Positions 1 to 11,780 of a stretch of DNA of 64,000 nucleotides are shown here, piece by piece. A program made the position numbers and the translations under genes. The DNA is taken from assembly GCA_008638375.1 (NCBI GenBank), contig CM018052.1:13835450-13899449 (forward strand), given 5' to 3'. The DNA is from Nyssa sinensis. Taxonomy: Eukaryota; Streptophyta; Magnoliopsida; Cornales; Nyssaceae. How positions within the stretch are numbered: position 1 is the stretch's first letter; each line of letters starts with the position of its first letter. The notes under the pieces are model-generated. The model was given only the letters and a program-made list of their open reading frames with translations. It had not been told where the DNA came from and searched no databases.

Positions 1-2040
1 AAAATGGAAGAATCCGCGTCGACTCGGATTTTGATGGAATGTTATATATAATGACAGTCACTTATAGTGACACTGAAGAGATCTCTGGCCTACTTACGGG
101 CCTCCCAGCCCTTGGTCTTTTGGTAAGGACATAATAAAAGGGGCCCGTGTAATGGCATCTACAAAAACACATTCTAAATCATGTGATTATCCATGGATTT
201 GCAAATCTATTAATCAAACATGCTTATAAAATGTACTTCAATTTTATCAATAGAGAATATAGCGTAATGCTTTGCTTGTTAAAACACAGAATAGCATGTT
301 TAACAATATCGCATTCAATTCACCATTTCAAAGAACTGGATTACTCACCTCTTAAAGCACTCATTGATTCTCTTTCTCCTAAGGAACCCTACATACATAT
401 ATTTCATATCAGAACCATATTTGAGTGCAATATAACATTATTTAGTTACGCTTGTCCCATTATAGTTCAAACAACACAATCTAGGATTATGATAAAATCC
501 CTCACATTCTAATTTCATTAGAGCATCATTTGACTTTTGTTGGAATTCATTTACATCAAATATAAGGTTTTTAAACAATTGGGATAACAGCTGCACCATC
601 CCTATTTATTCTGCTTATAAGTTTCATTTTTAATTTTCAAGTGTTGGTTGTTTCAACACTTATATCTAGCATCTTGAATCATCATTTAGACAAATTGTTT
701 AACTATAATTAAGGTATTTTCCTTTAATTTTTAGCAGCATTTTTCCTTACCATTTCTCGCATTTAGAGTTCCTTTGATAATCTAATCATGCTAATTATAA
801 CCTAGGTAGTACTAGGATTATTTCAACATCATTAATCATTAGCCAATTAGTTTAATCAACACTCCTTAATCATGATGCATCCTTCTACATCATATATGTT
901 GCTCTTGGATCCATGTAATCACTATTCCACGCAAAACTTGTTAGGACTTCAAGACTAGTTTAGAATTTCATTCAATTCTTAATTGAATTTGAGTTCTTAG
1001 TCATTTTTGGATGTTTCTTTTTCAATTAAATTAAAGAATAAGAGATTAGGACCAGAATTCATACTTTGATTGTTCAAAAATTCAACCTCTAGGTTAGTCC
1101 TCCTTAAGCTTCTTTCTTTCTCTTTCTTGTTCTCTTGTTTTCTCTACTTTGTTCCTTGTTTTATTATTTTGTCCAACACATTTTAGAGAGCTTCTTGATT
1201 GTCTCTACGATTTATTTTGTAAAGCATAATAGATATAAATATGTATCTATATGTGGGTTAGGTGTCACCTCGTGAACTCCCATATATTTGAAGTGTCTTA
1301 CTCTTATTAGCTTTATATTTTCTCTCTCTTACTAATCTAATTCTTTTGTCCCTTTTATGTCTATATATATATATCATATGTATAATACATACAAACATAT
1401 ATATATATATATATATATATGTAGATACATATAAATAGACAAATCTTTACACAAGCTCCTCAAGAATAGTCAACAATGGTGGGCTAGCTAGATATTCCAA
1501 ATTGTGGGTCCCTTGCCCATGTGAACAATTGTCTTTCTTACCTTTCTCTAATTAAAATTAACTTGGATAATTATAAGGTTTAGGTTATAAACTAGGATTA
1601 GTACAAGTCTATCTCACTTAAATATCATAATTAACCAAATTAGGATTAACTTAATTCACTAATCATGTATTAAGGTTACTAATTAAACATAATTAGTTTA
1701 GATATAACAATTTTTAAGAACCTTCCAATAACCTATCACAAACTAGGTAAGTTTAGTTAATTATGCTCTAATTATGCTTAACCTTAGAACATTGATTAAC
1801 CTAATTAATTATGTTTTAGCTCAAGAATCATTTTAAAAGCCTGTTAGAAATATCATTTTGTTCCTAATTTCTCCTACTAGGATTTTAATTATTGCCTCAC
1901 TATTCATACTAGTAAACTCATCACTTTGAATCACACAGTCTTGCTGAAAGCATACTCTAATCCACACTTTATCATTACTTGAAGGGGATTCACATATAGC
2001 AATAAGGTATAATAAAAGTAATAAGATGTAGGATATTACA
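1..2040 (-). repeat. 3' LTR of the Tekay-type element (left-truncated by window)
   Basis: Aligns without large gaps to 7398-9438, the corresponding part of the other LTR, with scattered substitutions. It ends in ..ATTACA at 2040, so in element sense the LTR starts TGTAAT. About 0.6 kb of LTR lies outside the window. It contains a TA microsatellite near 1400-1420, poly-pyrimidine stretches and no reading frame of interest. Confidence 0.9.
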
Positions 2041-2078
2041 TCCTCCCTTACTTATTAAAAGTTTGGTCCTCCAAACTT
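2041..2078 (-). promoter_or_regulatory. polypurine tract and adjacent stem-loop
   Basis: In element sense, 2041-2050 reads TAAGGGAGGA and directly abuts the LTR start, the position of the plus-strand primer of reverse transcription. Immediately upstream, 2059-2078 forms a perfect 8-bp stem AAGTTTGG/CCAAACTT with an AGGA loop in element sense. The same architecture with a different stem sequence recurs at 17423-17440 and 46128-46145. Confidence 0.75.
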
Positions 2079-2695
2079 GGCATGCCTTATGTCTCGAGGA
2101 AATGAGGATATTTTGCTCAAATTTCTTCCTCTCGTTCCCAAGTGGCTTCCTCCATCGAATGATTCTGCCACAAAACTTTTACTAATGGAATAATCTGGTT
2201 CCTCAAAAGTCATTCTCGACGATCTAATATGCAAATTGGTTTTCCAGTATAGCTTAAGTCTTCTTGCAACTCTAATGGTTGACACTCTATCACATGACTA
2301 TGGTCAATGAGGTACTTTCTCAACATAGAGATATGAAAAACATTATGTAAGCTAGCCAATTCCAATGGAAGAACAAAGCAATACGCCACTGAGCTAACTT
2401 TTTTCAAGATTTCAAAAGGTCCTATAAATCGAGGGCTCAACTTCCCTTTCTTTCCAAAACCGTAGTACTCCTTTAGGAACACACGATGTCCAACATCAAA
2501 TTCCAATTCTCTTCTTCTGACATCAATATAATTGTTTTGGCGACTCTTAGCAATCTGTAGTCTCTGTTGTATCAATTTAACCTTATTAGTGGTTAATTGC
2601 ACAATCTCAGGACCTAACAATTTTCTTTCCCCTACTTTTGTCCAACAAATAGAAGATCTACACTTTCTTCCATATAATGTTTCATAAGGAGGCAT
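2070..2695 (-). pseudogene. integrase C-terminal domain and chromodomain-like tail
   Basis: The minus-strand frame 2695-2210 contains the start of the post-core integrase region (MPPYETLYGRKCRSSICW), a basic helix, FIGPFEIL (GPY/F-type module) and the LHNVFHISMLRKY segment common to Ty3-gypsy integrases. After an in-frame stop near 2210 the same frame continues with IPLVKVLWQNHSMEEATWE, the end of a chromodomain as found in Tekay/Del elements. Compared with the second copy at 9718-9918, about eight residues after VFLK are deleted here. Chromodomains direct integration to heterochromatin in this family. This copy is dead. Confidence 0.8.
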
Positions 2696-2806
2696 TCCAA
2701 TGCTTGACTGGAAACTATTGTTGTAAGAGAATTCGACTAAAGGTAAATGGTCTTCCTAATTACCTTTGAAGTCTAAAACACAAGCTCGAAGCATATCTTC
2801 CAAAAT

Positions 2807-3283
2807 CTAAATTACTCTTTTAGATTGACTGTTTGTTTCAGGATGAAATATTGTACTAAATTTCAGTTCTGTCCCCATCGCCTTCTGTAAACTTTGCCAA
2901 CATTTAGACACAAATCTAGAATTTCTATCAGAAACAATAGAAATTGGAGTACCATGAAGCCTGGTAATCTCTTTGATATATAACATATCAACCTTATCCA
3001 ATGGTTGAGAGATTTTGACGGCAAGAAAATGTGCGGACTTTGTTAATGTATCAACAATAACCTAAATAGCATCATTACCTCTTGAGGATTTTGGCAATCC
3101 TACAAAAAAATCCATCGTGATATGCTCCCACTTCCATTCAGGAATAGGGAGAGGCTGAAGCAATCCTGCTAGCCTTTGATGCTCAGTCTTCACTTGTTTA
3201 CAACTTAAGCAATGAGAGACAAATTCAACAATGTTTCTTTCCATAACTGGCCACCAATAAAGTACCCGTAAATCACGATACAT
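2807..3283 (-). pseudogene. integrase zinc-binding region and catalytic core
   Basis: 3283-3062 encodes YRDLRVLYWWPVMERNI and the cysteine pair CLSCKQVKTEHQ of the HHCC zinc finger, then MDFFVGLPKS, which carries the first core aspartate. A stop near 3062 and a shift follow. 3001-2807 continues with SIVSDRNSRF (second core aspartate; DR(D/G)xRF is usual). At the catalytic glutamate it reads SKRVI where ERVI would be expected, so the third acidic residue looks lost. Sites at 2695-2807 are frame-broken. Confidence 0.82.
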
Positions 3284-3412
3284 CTTTGTGGTACCAGGAG
3301 GAATTGATAACTTAGAATTGTGAGCCTCTTCTAGAATCCTTTTCTTTAATTCAAAAGAATCGGGAACACATAATCGATCTCTAAATATTAAAACATCTTT
3401 ATGAAGAGTAAA

Positions 3413-3900
3413 TTATGGTTTCTGACGTTTCCTTACTTCTTCACAAATTTTCTTCAATGATTCATCTTTTTGTTGAGCTATCTTTATTTCTTCCACTACA
3501 GTTGGCTTAATCGTAAAGCTTGTGAGCATACCTCCCAAATTATGTGGTATAAATTCTATCTCCATCTTGTCCAATTCTTTCAACAATCTCTTCTGTGTGG
3601 TTATCAAATAAGCAAGATTGCCTGATGATTTTCTTCTCAATGCATCGGCTACAACATTAGCTTTGTCCGGATGATATTGAATGCTTAAATCATAGTCCTT
3701 CATAAGTTCCAACCATCTTCTCTGCCTTATATTTAATTCTTTTTGTGTGAATAAGTATTTCAAACTCTTGTGATCAATGAAGATTTCACATATTGTACCA
3801 TAGAGATAATGTTGCCAAATCTTTAAGGCAAAGATCACTACTACCAACTCCAAGTCATGTGTAGGATAATTCATTTCATGTGGCCTTAGTTGTCACGAAG
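3413..3900 (-). pseudogene. RNase H domain of gypsy pol
   Basis: Frame 3874-3413 starts in [20 protein letters not shown] and HYLYG, followed by [23 protein letters not shown] and [17 protein letters not shown], the standard order of the Ty3-gypsy RNase H and connection region. The usual DALSRK reads DALRRK. This domain degrades the RNA of RNA/DNA hybrids during reverse transcription. The frame stops near the boundary to integrase. Confidence 0.85.
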
Positions 3901-4816
3901 CATAAGCAATTACCTTATCATTCTACATTAAAACACATCCAAGACCTTTGTGGGAAACATCGCTGTAGATCATAAAACCACTTGTTCCTAATGGAATGGT
4001 TAAAATTGGAGCTGTCACCAATCTACCTTTTAATTCTTAGAAACTCCTCTCTCTTTCCATCGTCCACTCGAAAGGCACATTCTTTTGAGTTAATTAAGTA
4101 AATGGTATAGCAAGTTTGGAGAAATCTTTAACAAACCTCTTGTAGTAACCGGCAAATCCCATGAAACTACGCACCTTTGGAACATTTATTGGTCTTGGCC
4201 AATTCACTACAGCCTGAATCTTTTGTGGAGCAACTGAAATACCTTATTTCGTAATAACATGGGCCAAAAATGTAATGCTAGACAACCAAAACTCACACTT
4301 CTTTAACTTTGCATACAATTGCTTTTCTCTCAGTGTCTGCAACACCATCTTCAAATGTTGTTCATGTTTTATGAGCTCTTGGAATATACTAGAATAACAT
4401 CAATGAACACAATGAAAAAATTGTCCAAGTGTCGCTTGAATATTCTGTTCATTAGATCCATAAAAATTGTAGGTGCATTAGTCACCCCAAATGGCATTAC
4501 TAGAAACTCATAATGACTATACCTTGTTCGAAATGCCATTTTCTCTACATCTTCGGTCTTATCTCAAATCAATCTTGGAAAATATTTGAGCACCTTGTAA
4601 CTGATTAAAAAGATCATCTATCCATGGCAACGGATACTTGTTCTTGATAGTCACTTTATTCAATTCTCGATAGTCAATACACAGTCTCATAGACCCATCT
4701 TTCTTCTTTACAAATAATACTAGAACACCCCAAAGAGAGATACTAGGTCGAATAAACCCTATGTCTAATAGTTCTTGCAATTGGAGTTTCAATTCCTTCA
4801 ACTTAGTTGAAGCCAT
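3901..4816 (-). pseudogene. reverse transcriptase domain, catalytic motif mutated
   Basis: 4816-4559 encodes the N-terminal palm: [57 protein letters not shown] and FSKIDLR (first catalytic aspartate). Downstream the frame is shifted and interrupted. The active-site segment is still readable at about 4385-4415 as [12 protein letters not shown]. The family has FIDD here, so the last catalytic aspartate is valine (codon at 4396-4398, one base change). This copy could not polymerise even if the frames were repaired. Confidence 0.85.
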
Positions 4817-4999
4817 TCTATATGGAGTTTTGGAAATGGGTCAAGTTCCAGGAATTAAGTCAATAGAGAACTCAATATCTCGCTTTGCTAAGGAATTAGG
4901 TAACTCATTAGGAAAGACATTAGGGAATTCTTTTACTATAGGAATTTCATCTAAAGCAAGATCTTTAGACTGAATTTCAAGGACACTACAAAGATAACC

Positions 5000-5433
5000 T
5001 TAACACCCCTTTCTAAATAAGGGACGAGCCTGTATAGAAGAAATAACATATGGAGAAGAAACTACCCCAACCCCTTCAAAAGAAAACTCAGTTTGACTTG
5101 GGGTTTGGAGTGAAACTCTGTTTGCCAAACAATCAATTGTAGCGTAATTAGAAGATAAACAACCCATCCCTAAAATGACATTGAAATTATGAATATCTAG
5201 GGGTATCAAATCAACAGACAATGTAATATTACCCCTAAGACATCACAAGCCTTATAGACTATAGTACCAATCATAGAATTTTTTGAAGGAATAGATACAA
5301 ATAATATGTAATCTAAAAGTTTTGGAGATTTATGCAACTTTGTAGCAAAGTCATATGATACGAAAGAATGAGTGGATCCGGAATCAATAAGAATATGGGC
5401 AGGACAAGTACAAATGGAAAGAGTACCCAACAA
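5000..5433 (-). pseudogene. retropepsin-type aspartic protease
   Basis: 5433-5206 encodes HILIDSGSTHSFVS, with the DSG active-site triad (DSGSTHSF is typical of plant gypsy proteases). It is followed after a frameshift by 5221-5000 with FNVILGMGCLSSNYATIDC, the C-terminal protease motif (usually GMDWL; here GMGCL). The domain would process the Gag-Pol polyprotein. The +1/-1 break near 5210 and downstream stops make it non-functional. Confidence 0.8.
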
Positions 5434-5465
5434 TACAGTATCAGTGACATGTGTATCTTCAAGAA

Positions 5466-6553
5466 CTAAGGCAAGGACTCTACCCTGTATTCTTTAATCC
5501 TTCCTTTCCCCCTCAAATTTTGGTGTAGTAGTACAGGTTTCTGAACAGATATAGAAGTACTCAGTGCAAAACTACCAATACTTTTGTCTGGTATAGTACA
5601 ATCCTTAATAAAATGACCCGGTTGTCCATATCTATAACAACCACCACTAGCTTGACGCCTAGGACCAAGATGGAATTTCTGGCAAATAGGATAAATTGGA
5701 TAGTTGCCACTCCCTTGATTTCCTCTACTCTTCTGAGAAGTAAAACCTACACTCAATGCTCTTGTATTTTGCCTTTTAAAGGTATTAAAACTTAGCCCCT
5801 CCTTCTGAAATCTGGTCCATTCCTTTGTTTATCATGGGTCTTTTGAAACTTTTCACCACTTTTTTCTATTATGAGTGCCTTGTTCATCACCTCTGTATAA
5901 GTTTGTAACTCAAATGGACTCAACCTATCTTTAATACCCCACTACAAGCCATCCTCGAATTTCTTAGCTTTCCTGAATTTCGTGCGTACCATGAACGGTG
6001 CAAATCTGGACAGTTCTTTAAATTTAGTCGCATACTGTACCATGGTTATACCTCATTGTGCCAAATTCATGAATTCTTTAACCTTCTGCTCCTTGATTAA
6101 CCTAGAAAAATGTGTATCGTAGAATACTTCTAAATATCTTCTCCAGCCCATGTGTTGTTCCTCTTCTTCAATTGTAAGCCACCATTTATAAGCTTTACCT
6201 CTAAGCATGAACATAGCAAAGTTTACTTTTTCTTCTTCAGTCCAAGGAAATAGTTTAAAAATCCTTTCCATTTCTAACACCCATAACTCAGCAACTATTG
6301 GGTCAGCAGTATTCTCAAATACAAGTGGTTTGAACCTTTTAAATTGCTCAAAAGTAGCATTTCCTAGTTGCACCACTAGGGGTTCAGGTTGAGGATTCTG
6401 ACTATTCTGCTGGGGGTTATTTTGATGCACCAGTTAAGCTAAACCCTTTATGGTTCTTTCAAGTTTATCTACCTTTTCCTCTAAAGTAGCATATGAAGGC
6501 CTAACTTTACTTTTTTTTGGTAAGTTCCCAGCTTTACTCTTTCTCTTCACCAT
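5466..6553 (-). pseudogene. Gag with degenerate zinc knuckle
   Basis: A minus-strand ATG at 6553 opens a short basic, lysine-rich leader (MVKRKSKAGNLPKKSKV) with a coiled-coil-like LEEKVDKLERTIKGL. A stop near 6435 interrupts it, then the frame resumes at 6430-6053 with the retrotransposon Gag core (FKPLVFENTADPIVAELWV, MLRGKAYKWW). The C-terminal part in 5756-5466 has one zinc knuckle reading CYRYGQPGHFIKDC; the second cysteine of CX2CX4HX4C is tyrosine. Gag would form the particle and bind the genomic RNA. Several stops lie between 6052 and 5756. Confidence 0.82.
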
Positions 6554-6770
6554 CTTTAGCTAAGCATATAATAAACAAGTTTAAGCATATAAAATTTCAA
6601 ACGTTCACGTCAATTTAGACATCATTTCTTATATGCATATCTTAACACATAATTTTATATACACCTTTATATGTAATACACATTGAATAGGTAACATCTT
6701 CATGTCAATTTCTATAATTCTAAACCATGCTACCCAGGGTAACCCTAATCCTAAGGTTTCATAACCTATT

Positions 6771-6782
6771 GCTCTGATACCA
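6771..6782 (-). promoter_or_regulatory. primer-binding site (initiator Met tRNA)
   Basis: Element-sense TGGTATCAGAGC is complementary to the 3' end of plant initiator-methionine tRNA and lies three bases inside the LTR that starts at 6786. It fixes the element's orientation as minus and marks the right-hand LTR as the 5' LTR. Confidence 0.9.
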
Positions 6783-6785
6783 CTC

Positions 6786-8761
6786 TGTCACAACCCACAC
6801 CCCATGTAGGATGGAGTTATGGCCCATGACCAACTGAGGCCTCATATGGAATTGAATGGGCTAGCTGTATAATGGATAGTTTATCAATATAGCAAAAACA
6901 TAAAATTTTTAACTTATCAGGTTCACATCAAACTCATACCAACTACATTCAATCAAAGCAAATCTAAGTTTAATATCAAACTCACACTTGCAAAATTTAT
7001 TACAAGTCATTTACATCTACAACTGGCCAACACACAAAATGACCATTGTATATATATAGAAGCCTTCATAGGCTCAAAAGAGATATTTGCAAGTCTTGCT
7101 ATACAATTTTATAAACTTTTCTTCCTTAAGTTCCCTCCCCATCTTAAGCTTCACTACCTAAAAAATTGGTTAGGAAATGGGGTGAGCTAACAAACCTCAA
7201 TGAATAATACCAATGCCCTGTCATGGGTTTTTATAGCAAAAGAAACTTTAAATAAAATCATGGATATCAAGCATTACTGAAATAATTCAAATGCATTTTT
7301 AAAAATAGAATTTTTATTTAAACATTTGAATAGCAATAAGTAGCCTAATAGAGCTCATAACAGATATCAAATATCATTTAGCATGCCCATTATAACGGTC
7401 GGAATGGAAGAATCTATGTTGACTCAGATTCTGAACGGAATGTCATATAATGACATTCACTGATAGCGACACTGAAGAGATCTCTGGCCTATTTACGAGC
7501 CTATTGGCTCTTAGTTCCCTAGTAAGGACATAATAACAAGGGCCCGTGTAATGACATCTATAGAAACATATTCTAAATCATGTGATTATCCATGGATTTG
7601 CAAATCTATTTATCAAACATACTTATAAAATGTACTTCAATTTCATTAATAGAGAATATAGCATAATCTTTGCTTGTTAAAATACATAATAGCATGTTCA
7701 ACAATATCGTATTCAATTCACCATTTCAGGGAACCGGATTACTCGCCTTGTGCTCTTAAAGCACTCCTTGATTCTCTTTCTCTCCTAAGGAACCCTACAT
7801 ATATATAATTCATATTAGAACCATATTTGAGTGCAATGTAACATTATTTAGTTACGCTTGTCCCATTATAGTTCAAACAACACAATCTAGGATTATGATA
7901 AAATTACTTACATTCTAATTCCATTGGAGTGTCCTTTGACTCTTGTTGGAATTCATTTACATCAAATATATGATTTTTAAACAATTGGGATAGCCGCTGC
8001 ACCATCCCCATTTATTCTGCTAATAAGTTTCATTTTTAACTTTCAAGTGTTGGTTGTTTCAACGCTTATATCTAGCATCTTGAATCATCATTTAGACAAA
8101 TTGTTTAACTATAACTAAGGTATTTTCCTTTAATTTTTAGTAGAATTTTTCCTTACCATTTCTCACATTTAAAGTTCCTTTGATAATCTAATCATGCTAA
8201 TTATAACCTAAGTAGTGCTAAGATTGTTTTAACACCATTAATCATTATCCAATTAGTTTAATTAACACTCATTGATCATGATGCATCATTCTACATCATA
8301 TATATTGCTCCTGTATCCATGTAATTACTATTCCATGCAAAACTTGTTAGGGCTTCAAGACTAGTTTAGAATTTCATTCAATTCTTAATTGAATTTGAGT
8401 TCATAGTCATTTTTAAATGTTTCTTTTCCAATTAAATTAAAGAATAAGAGATTAGGACTAGAATTTATACTTTGATCGTTCAAGAATTCCACCTCTAGGT
8501 TAGTCCTCCTTAAGCTTCTTTCTTTCTCCTTCTTGTTCTCTTCCTTTCTCTACTTTGTTCCTTGCTTTATTATTCAGTCCAACACATTTTAGAGAGCTTC
8601 TTGCTTGTCTTTATAATTTATTTTGTAAGGCGTCATAGATACAAACATGTATCTACATGTAGGTTAGGTGTCACCTTGTGAACTCCCACATATTTGAAGT
8701 GTCTTACTCTTATTAGTTTTATATTTCCTCTCTCTTACTAATCTAATTTTTTTGTCCCTTT

Positions 8762-8792
<31 letters not shown>

Positions 8793-9438
8793 CATATGTA
8801 TAATACATACAAACATATATATGTAAATACATATCTATAGACAAATCTTTACACAAGCTCCTCAAGAATAGTCAACAATGGTACGCTAGATATTCCAAAT
8901 TGTAGGTCCCTTGCTCATGTGAACAATTGTCTTTCTTACCTTTCTCTTATTAAAATTAACTTGGATAATTATAAGGTTCAGGTTATAAACTAAGATTAGT
9001 ACAAGTCTACCTCACTTAAACACCCTAATTAACCTAATTAGGATTAACTTAATTCACTAATCATGTATTAAGGTTACTAATTAAACATAATTAGTTTAGA
9101 TATAACAATTTTTAAGAACCTTCCAATAACCTATTACAAACTAGGTTAGTTTAGTTAAGTATGCTCTAATTATGCTTAACCTTAGAACATTGATTAACCT
9201 AATTAATTATGTTTTAGCTCAAGAATCATTTTAAAAGCCTACTAGAAATATTGTTTTGTTCCTAATTTCTCCTATTACGATTTTAATTATTGCCTCACTA
9301 TTCATACTAGTAAACCCATCACTTTGAATCACACAGTTTTGCTTAAAGCATACTCTAATCCATACTTTATCATTACTTGAAGGGGATTTACATATAACAA
9401 TAAGGTATAATAAAAGTAATAAGTTTTAGGATATTATA
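6786..9438 (-). repeat. 5' LTR of the Tekay-type element, full length 2.65 kb
   Basis: On the plus strand it runs from TGTCACAACCC at 6786 to ATATTATA at 9438. The expected terminal CA is TA here, so the element-sense start is mutated. In element sense its U5 ends GGGTTGTGACA. The block at 7179-7225 (AACCCATGACAGGG, then GAGGTTTGTTAGCTCACCCC in element sense) is shared with the other LTR families of the window. A TA repeat lies at about 8768-8792. Confidence 0.9.
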
Positions 9439-10072
9439 TCCTCCCTTACTTTGTAAAAGTTTGGAAATCCAAACTTGGCATGCCTTATGTCTTGAGGAAA
9501 TGAGGATATTTTGCTCGAATTTCTTCCTCTCGTTCCCAAGTGGCTTCCTCCACCGAATGATTCTGCCACAAAAATTTTACTAATGGGATAATCTGGTTCC
9601 TTAAAACTCGTTCTCAACGATCTAAGATGCAAATTGGTTTTCCAGTATAGCTTAAGTCTTCTTGCACCTCTAATGGTTGATACTCTATCACATGACTACG
9701 GTTTAGGAGGTACTTTCTCAAAATAGAGATATAAAAATATTATGTATGCTAGCCAATTCCGATAGAAGAGCAAGGCAATATGCCATTGGGATAAATTTTT
9801 CTAAGATTTCAAAAGGTCCTATAAATTGAGGGCTCAACTCCCCTTTCTTTCCAAACCGTAGTTTTCCTTTAAAGGGAGACACCTTTAGGAACACACGATT
9901 TCCAACATCAAATTCCAAATCTATTTTTTCGACATCAGCATAGCTCTTTTGGCGACTCTTAGGAGTCTGTAGTCTCTATTGTATCAATTTAACCTTATTA
10001 GTGGTTAATTGCACAATCTCAGGGCCTAAAAATTTTCTTTCCCCTACCTCTGTTTAACATACAACAGATTTA
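9439..10072 (-). pseudogene. 3' end of a second Tekay-type copy (integrase tail)
   Basis: Matches 2041-2665: PPT complement TCCTCCCTTACT, then a stem-loop at 9457-9476 with the same 8-bp stem but loop AAAT on the plus strand, then the chromodomain-like tail and FIGPFEILE-type integrase sequence (9918-9718 encodes VFLKVSPFKGKLRFGKKGEL). It retains the SPFKG residues deleted in the left copy, so the two copies have evolved independently. Similarity ends near 10072, where Tat-type sequence of opposite orientation begins. Confidence 0.85.
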
Positions 10073-11720
10073 TTGAAAAGGTACAGGAGTTGGCTTAACA
10101 CTCCGGTCCTCTGATGGAGTCACTATTGAAAAGGCCATTCCATAATGAAGTAGAGTATGAAATAGTGATCCTTGGGATTAAGCTAGCTCAGGAATTTGGG
10201 GCTCCCAACCTCGTGGTATTCTTAGACTCTTAGTTAATTGTTAGCCAAGTTCTAGGTAAGTTCGTAGTTAGAGATGAAAGAATGATAAAGTATGCTAAGC
10301 TTGTAGACTGACTAAAAAGGTTATTAAAAAATTTTATTATTCATAAAATTGATAGGGATTAGAATTTTTGAGTTGATGCTTTGGCCAACATGGCATCACA
10401 CTTGAGTCTAGAAAGGGATTCCAATAGTAAGATCTCATACCAATCAGAGCCTAGTATAAAAATTTCACAGGTTTTACAGATATCAGAGTATACCTACAAT
10501 TAGATGACTCTTATAGTCAAGTTTCTAAAGGAATGGCTTCTTCCCTGTGACAAAATCAGGCCAGAAGGGTCCGGATTAGAGTAGCTCGGTATTTGATCCT
10601 CAGCAACAAGTTATACCGTAGATCCCTCTCCTAGCCATTCCTCTTGTGTTTGGGTCTCGAGGAAGCACAATATATTTTGGCAGAAATCCATAAAGAGCAA
10701 TGAGAGCCAAACTATTGCCCATTGAGCCTTATTTCAAATGTATTATTAGCTGAGCATATTAAAATAAGCCAATGAATATGTTCGGAAGTGTGATAAGTCT
10801 CAACATTTTGCTTATTATCAGCATCAGCCCTAGCAAGAACTGATCCCTATTACTAGTCCATGGCCTTTTGCTCAATGGGGAATGGACATTGTTGGACTAT
10901 TGCTAAAGGCCCCTCAGAATATGAGGTTCCTTTTGGTTTCTATAGACTATTTTTCCTAAATGGCAAGAAGTAGAACCTTTGACTAACATCACATAAGTAG
11001 AAGTTTGGCCCTTCACATGGAAAAACATAGTCTACAGGTTTGGGATTCCTAAGGTCCTGATTACAAACAACGGAACCCAATTCGTCGGCAAGGTATTCAT
11101 AAAATTCTGCACAGACCTCCCTATTAGCCACCACTTTTCCTCTCCAGGCTATCCATAAGCCAATGGACAAGCTGAGGTAACCAACATAACCATCCTCAAA
11201 GCTATAAAGAAAAGGCTATAACAAGTTAAGTGAAGATGGGTTGAGGAACTTCCTAGGGTGCTCTAGGCTTACCCTACAATATGAAGTGTTCCAACTGCCG
11301 AGACACCGTTCTCTTTTGCTTACAGAACTAAAGTTGTAACTCTAGTTAAAAACGGTATGCCAACCTTTCGAACAGAGCTCTTTAACCCTTAGAGAAACGA
11401 CCAACAACTTGCTCAGAATCTGGATCTCTTAAAAGAGAAACGGGAACAAGCTCAGATCAGAACGAAGGCATACTAGCATAGAATGGCCAAGTGCTTTAAC
11501 AAGGGAATCATACCAGTTAATTTGCAGATTGGTGATCTAGTCCTAAGAAGGGTATTCCTAAACACCAAAGATACTTACCATGGGAAAGATTTCCCCTAAT
11601 TGGAAAGGTGCTTATAAAGTGATTAAAATTGTGAAACCTACTACCTATTAGCTAGAAGATCTGGCTGGGAAGCCTGTTCCTAGATTATGGAATGTTGAAC
11701 ACTCACGCAAATATTATTGA
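10073..11720 (+). pseudogene. Tat-type gypsy pol fragment: RNase H and integrase
   Basis: No open frame is left, but successive plus-strand frames read as one pol. At about 10105-10400 there is an RNase H of the duplicated type seen in Tat elements (NEVEYEIVILGIKLAQEFGA, VVFLDS, VDALANMAS). Then integrase: WPFAQWGMDIVG near 10860, FLLVSIDYFS, a GIPKVLITNNGTQF-like stretch near 11040-11085, and an end reading close to NTKDTYHGK, LEDLAGKPVPRLWN, EH..KYY near 11560-11720. At least ten stops and several shifts are present. The strand is opposite to the neighbouring Tekay array. The 5' half of the element (LTR, gag, protease, RT) is absent at the left junction. Confidence 0.85.
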
Positions 11721-11780
11721 TAAAGTTCTCACTGTTCATTATTTGTTATGGTCTTCTTTTATTATCCAGATCCATTAAAA

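Larger units (their letters stand above)
1..10072 (-). mobile_element. Tekay/Del-type Ty3-gypsy element plus tail of a second tandem copy
   Basis: Minus-strand chromovirus-like retrotransposon. In element order (right to left) it has a 5' LTR at 6786-9438, a PBS at 6771-6782, gag, protease, reverse transcriptase, RNase H, integrase with a chromodomain-like tail, a polypurine tract at 2041-2050, and a 3' LTR running off the left edge. At 9439 the sequence beyond the 5' LTR is again PPT-proximal internal DNA, so this LTR also serves as the 3' LTR of a second, truncated copy that ends near 10072. Stops and frameshifts break every reading frame. Assignment to Tekay/Del rests on the pol order and the IPLVKVLW...EEATWE tail; no database comparison was made. 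Confidence 0.85.
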
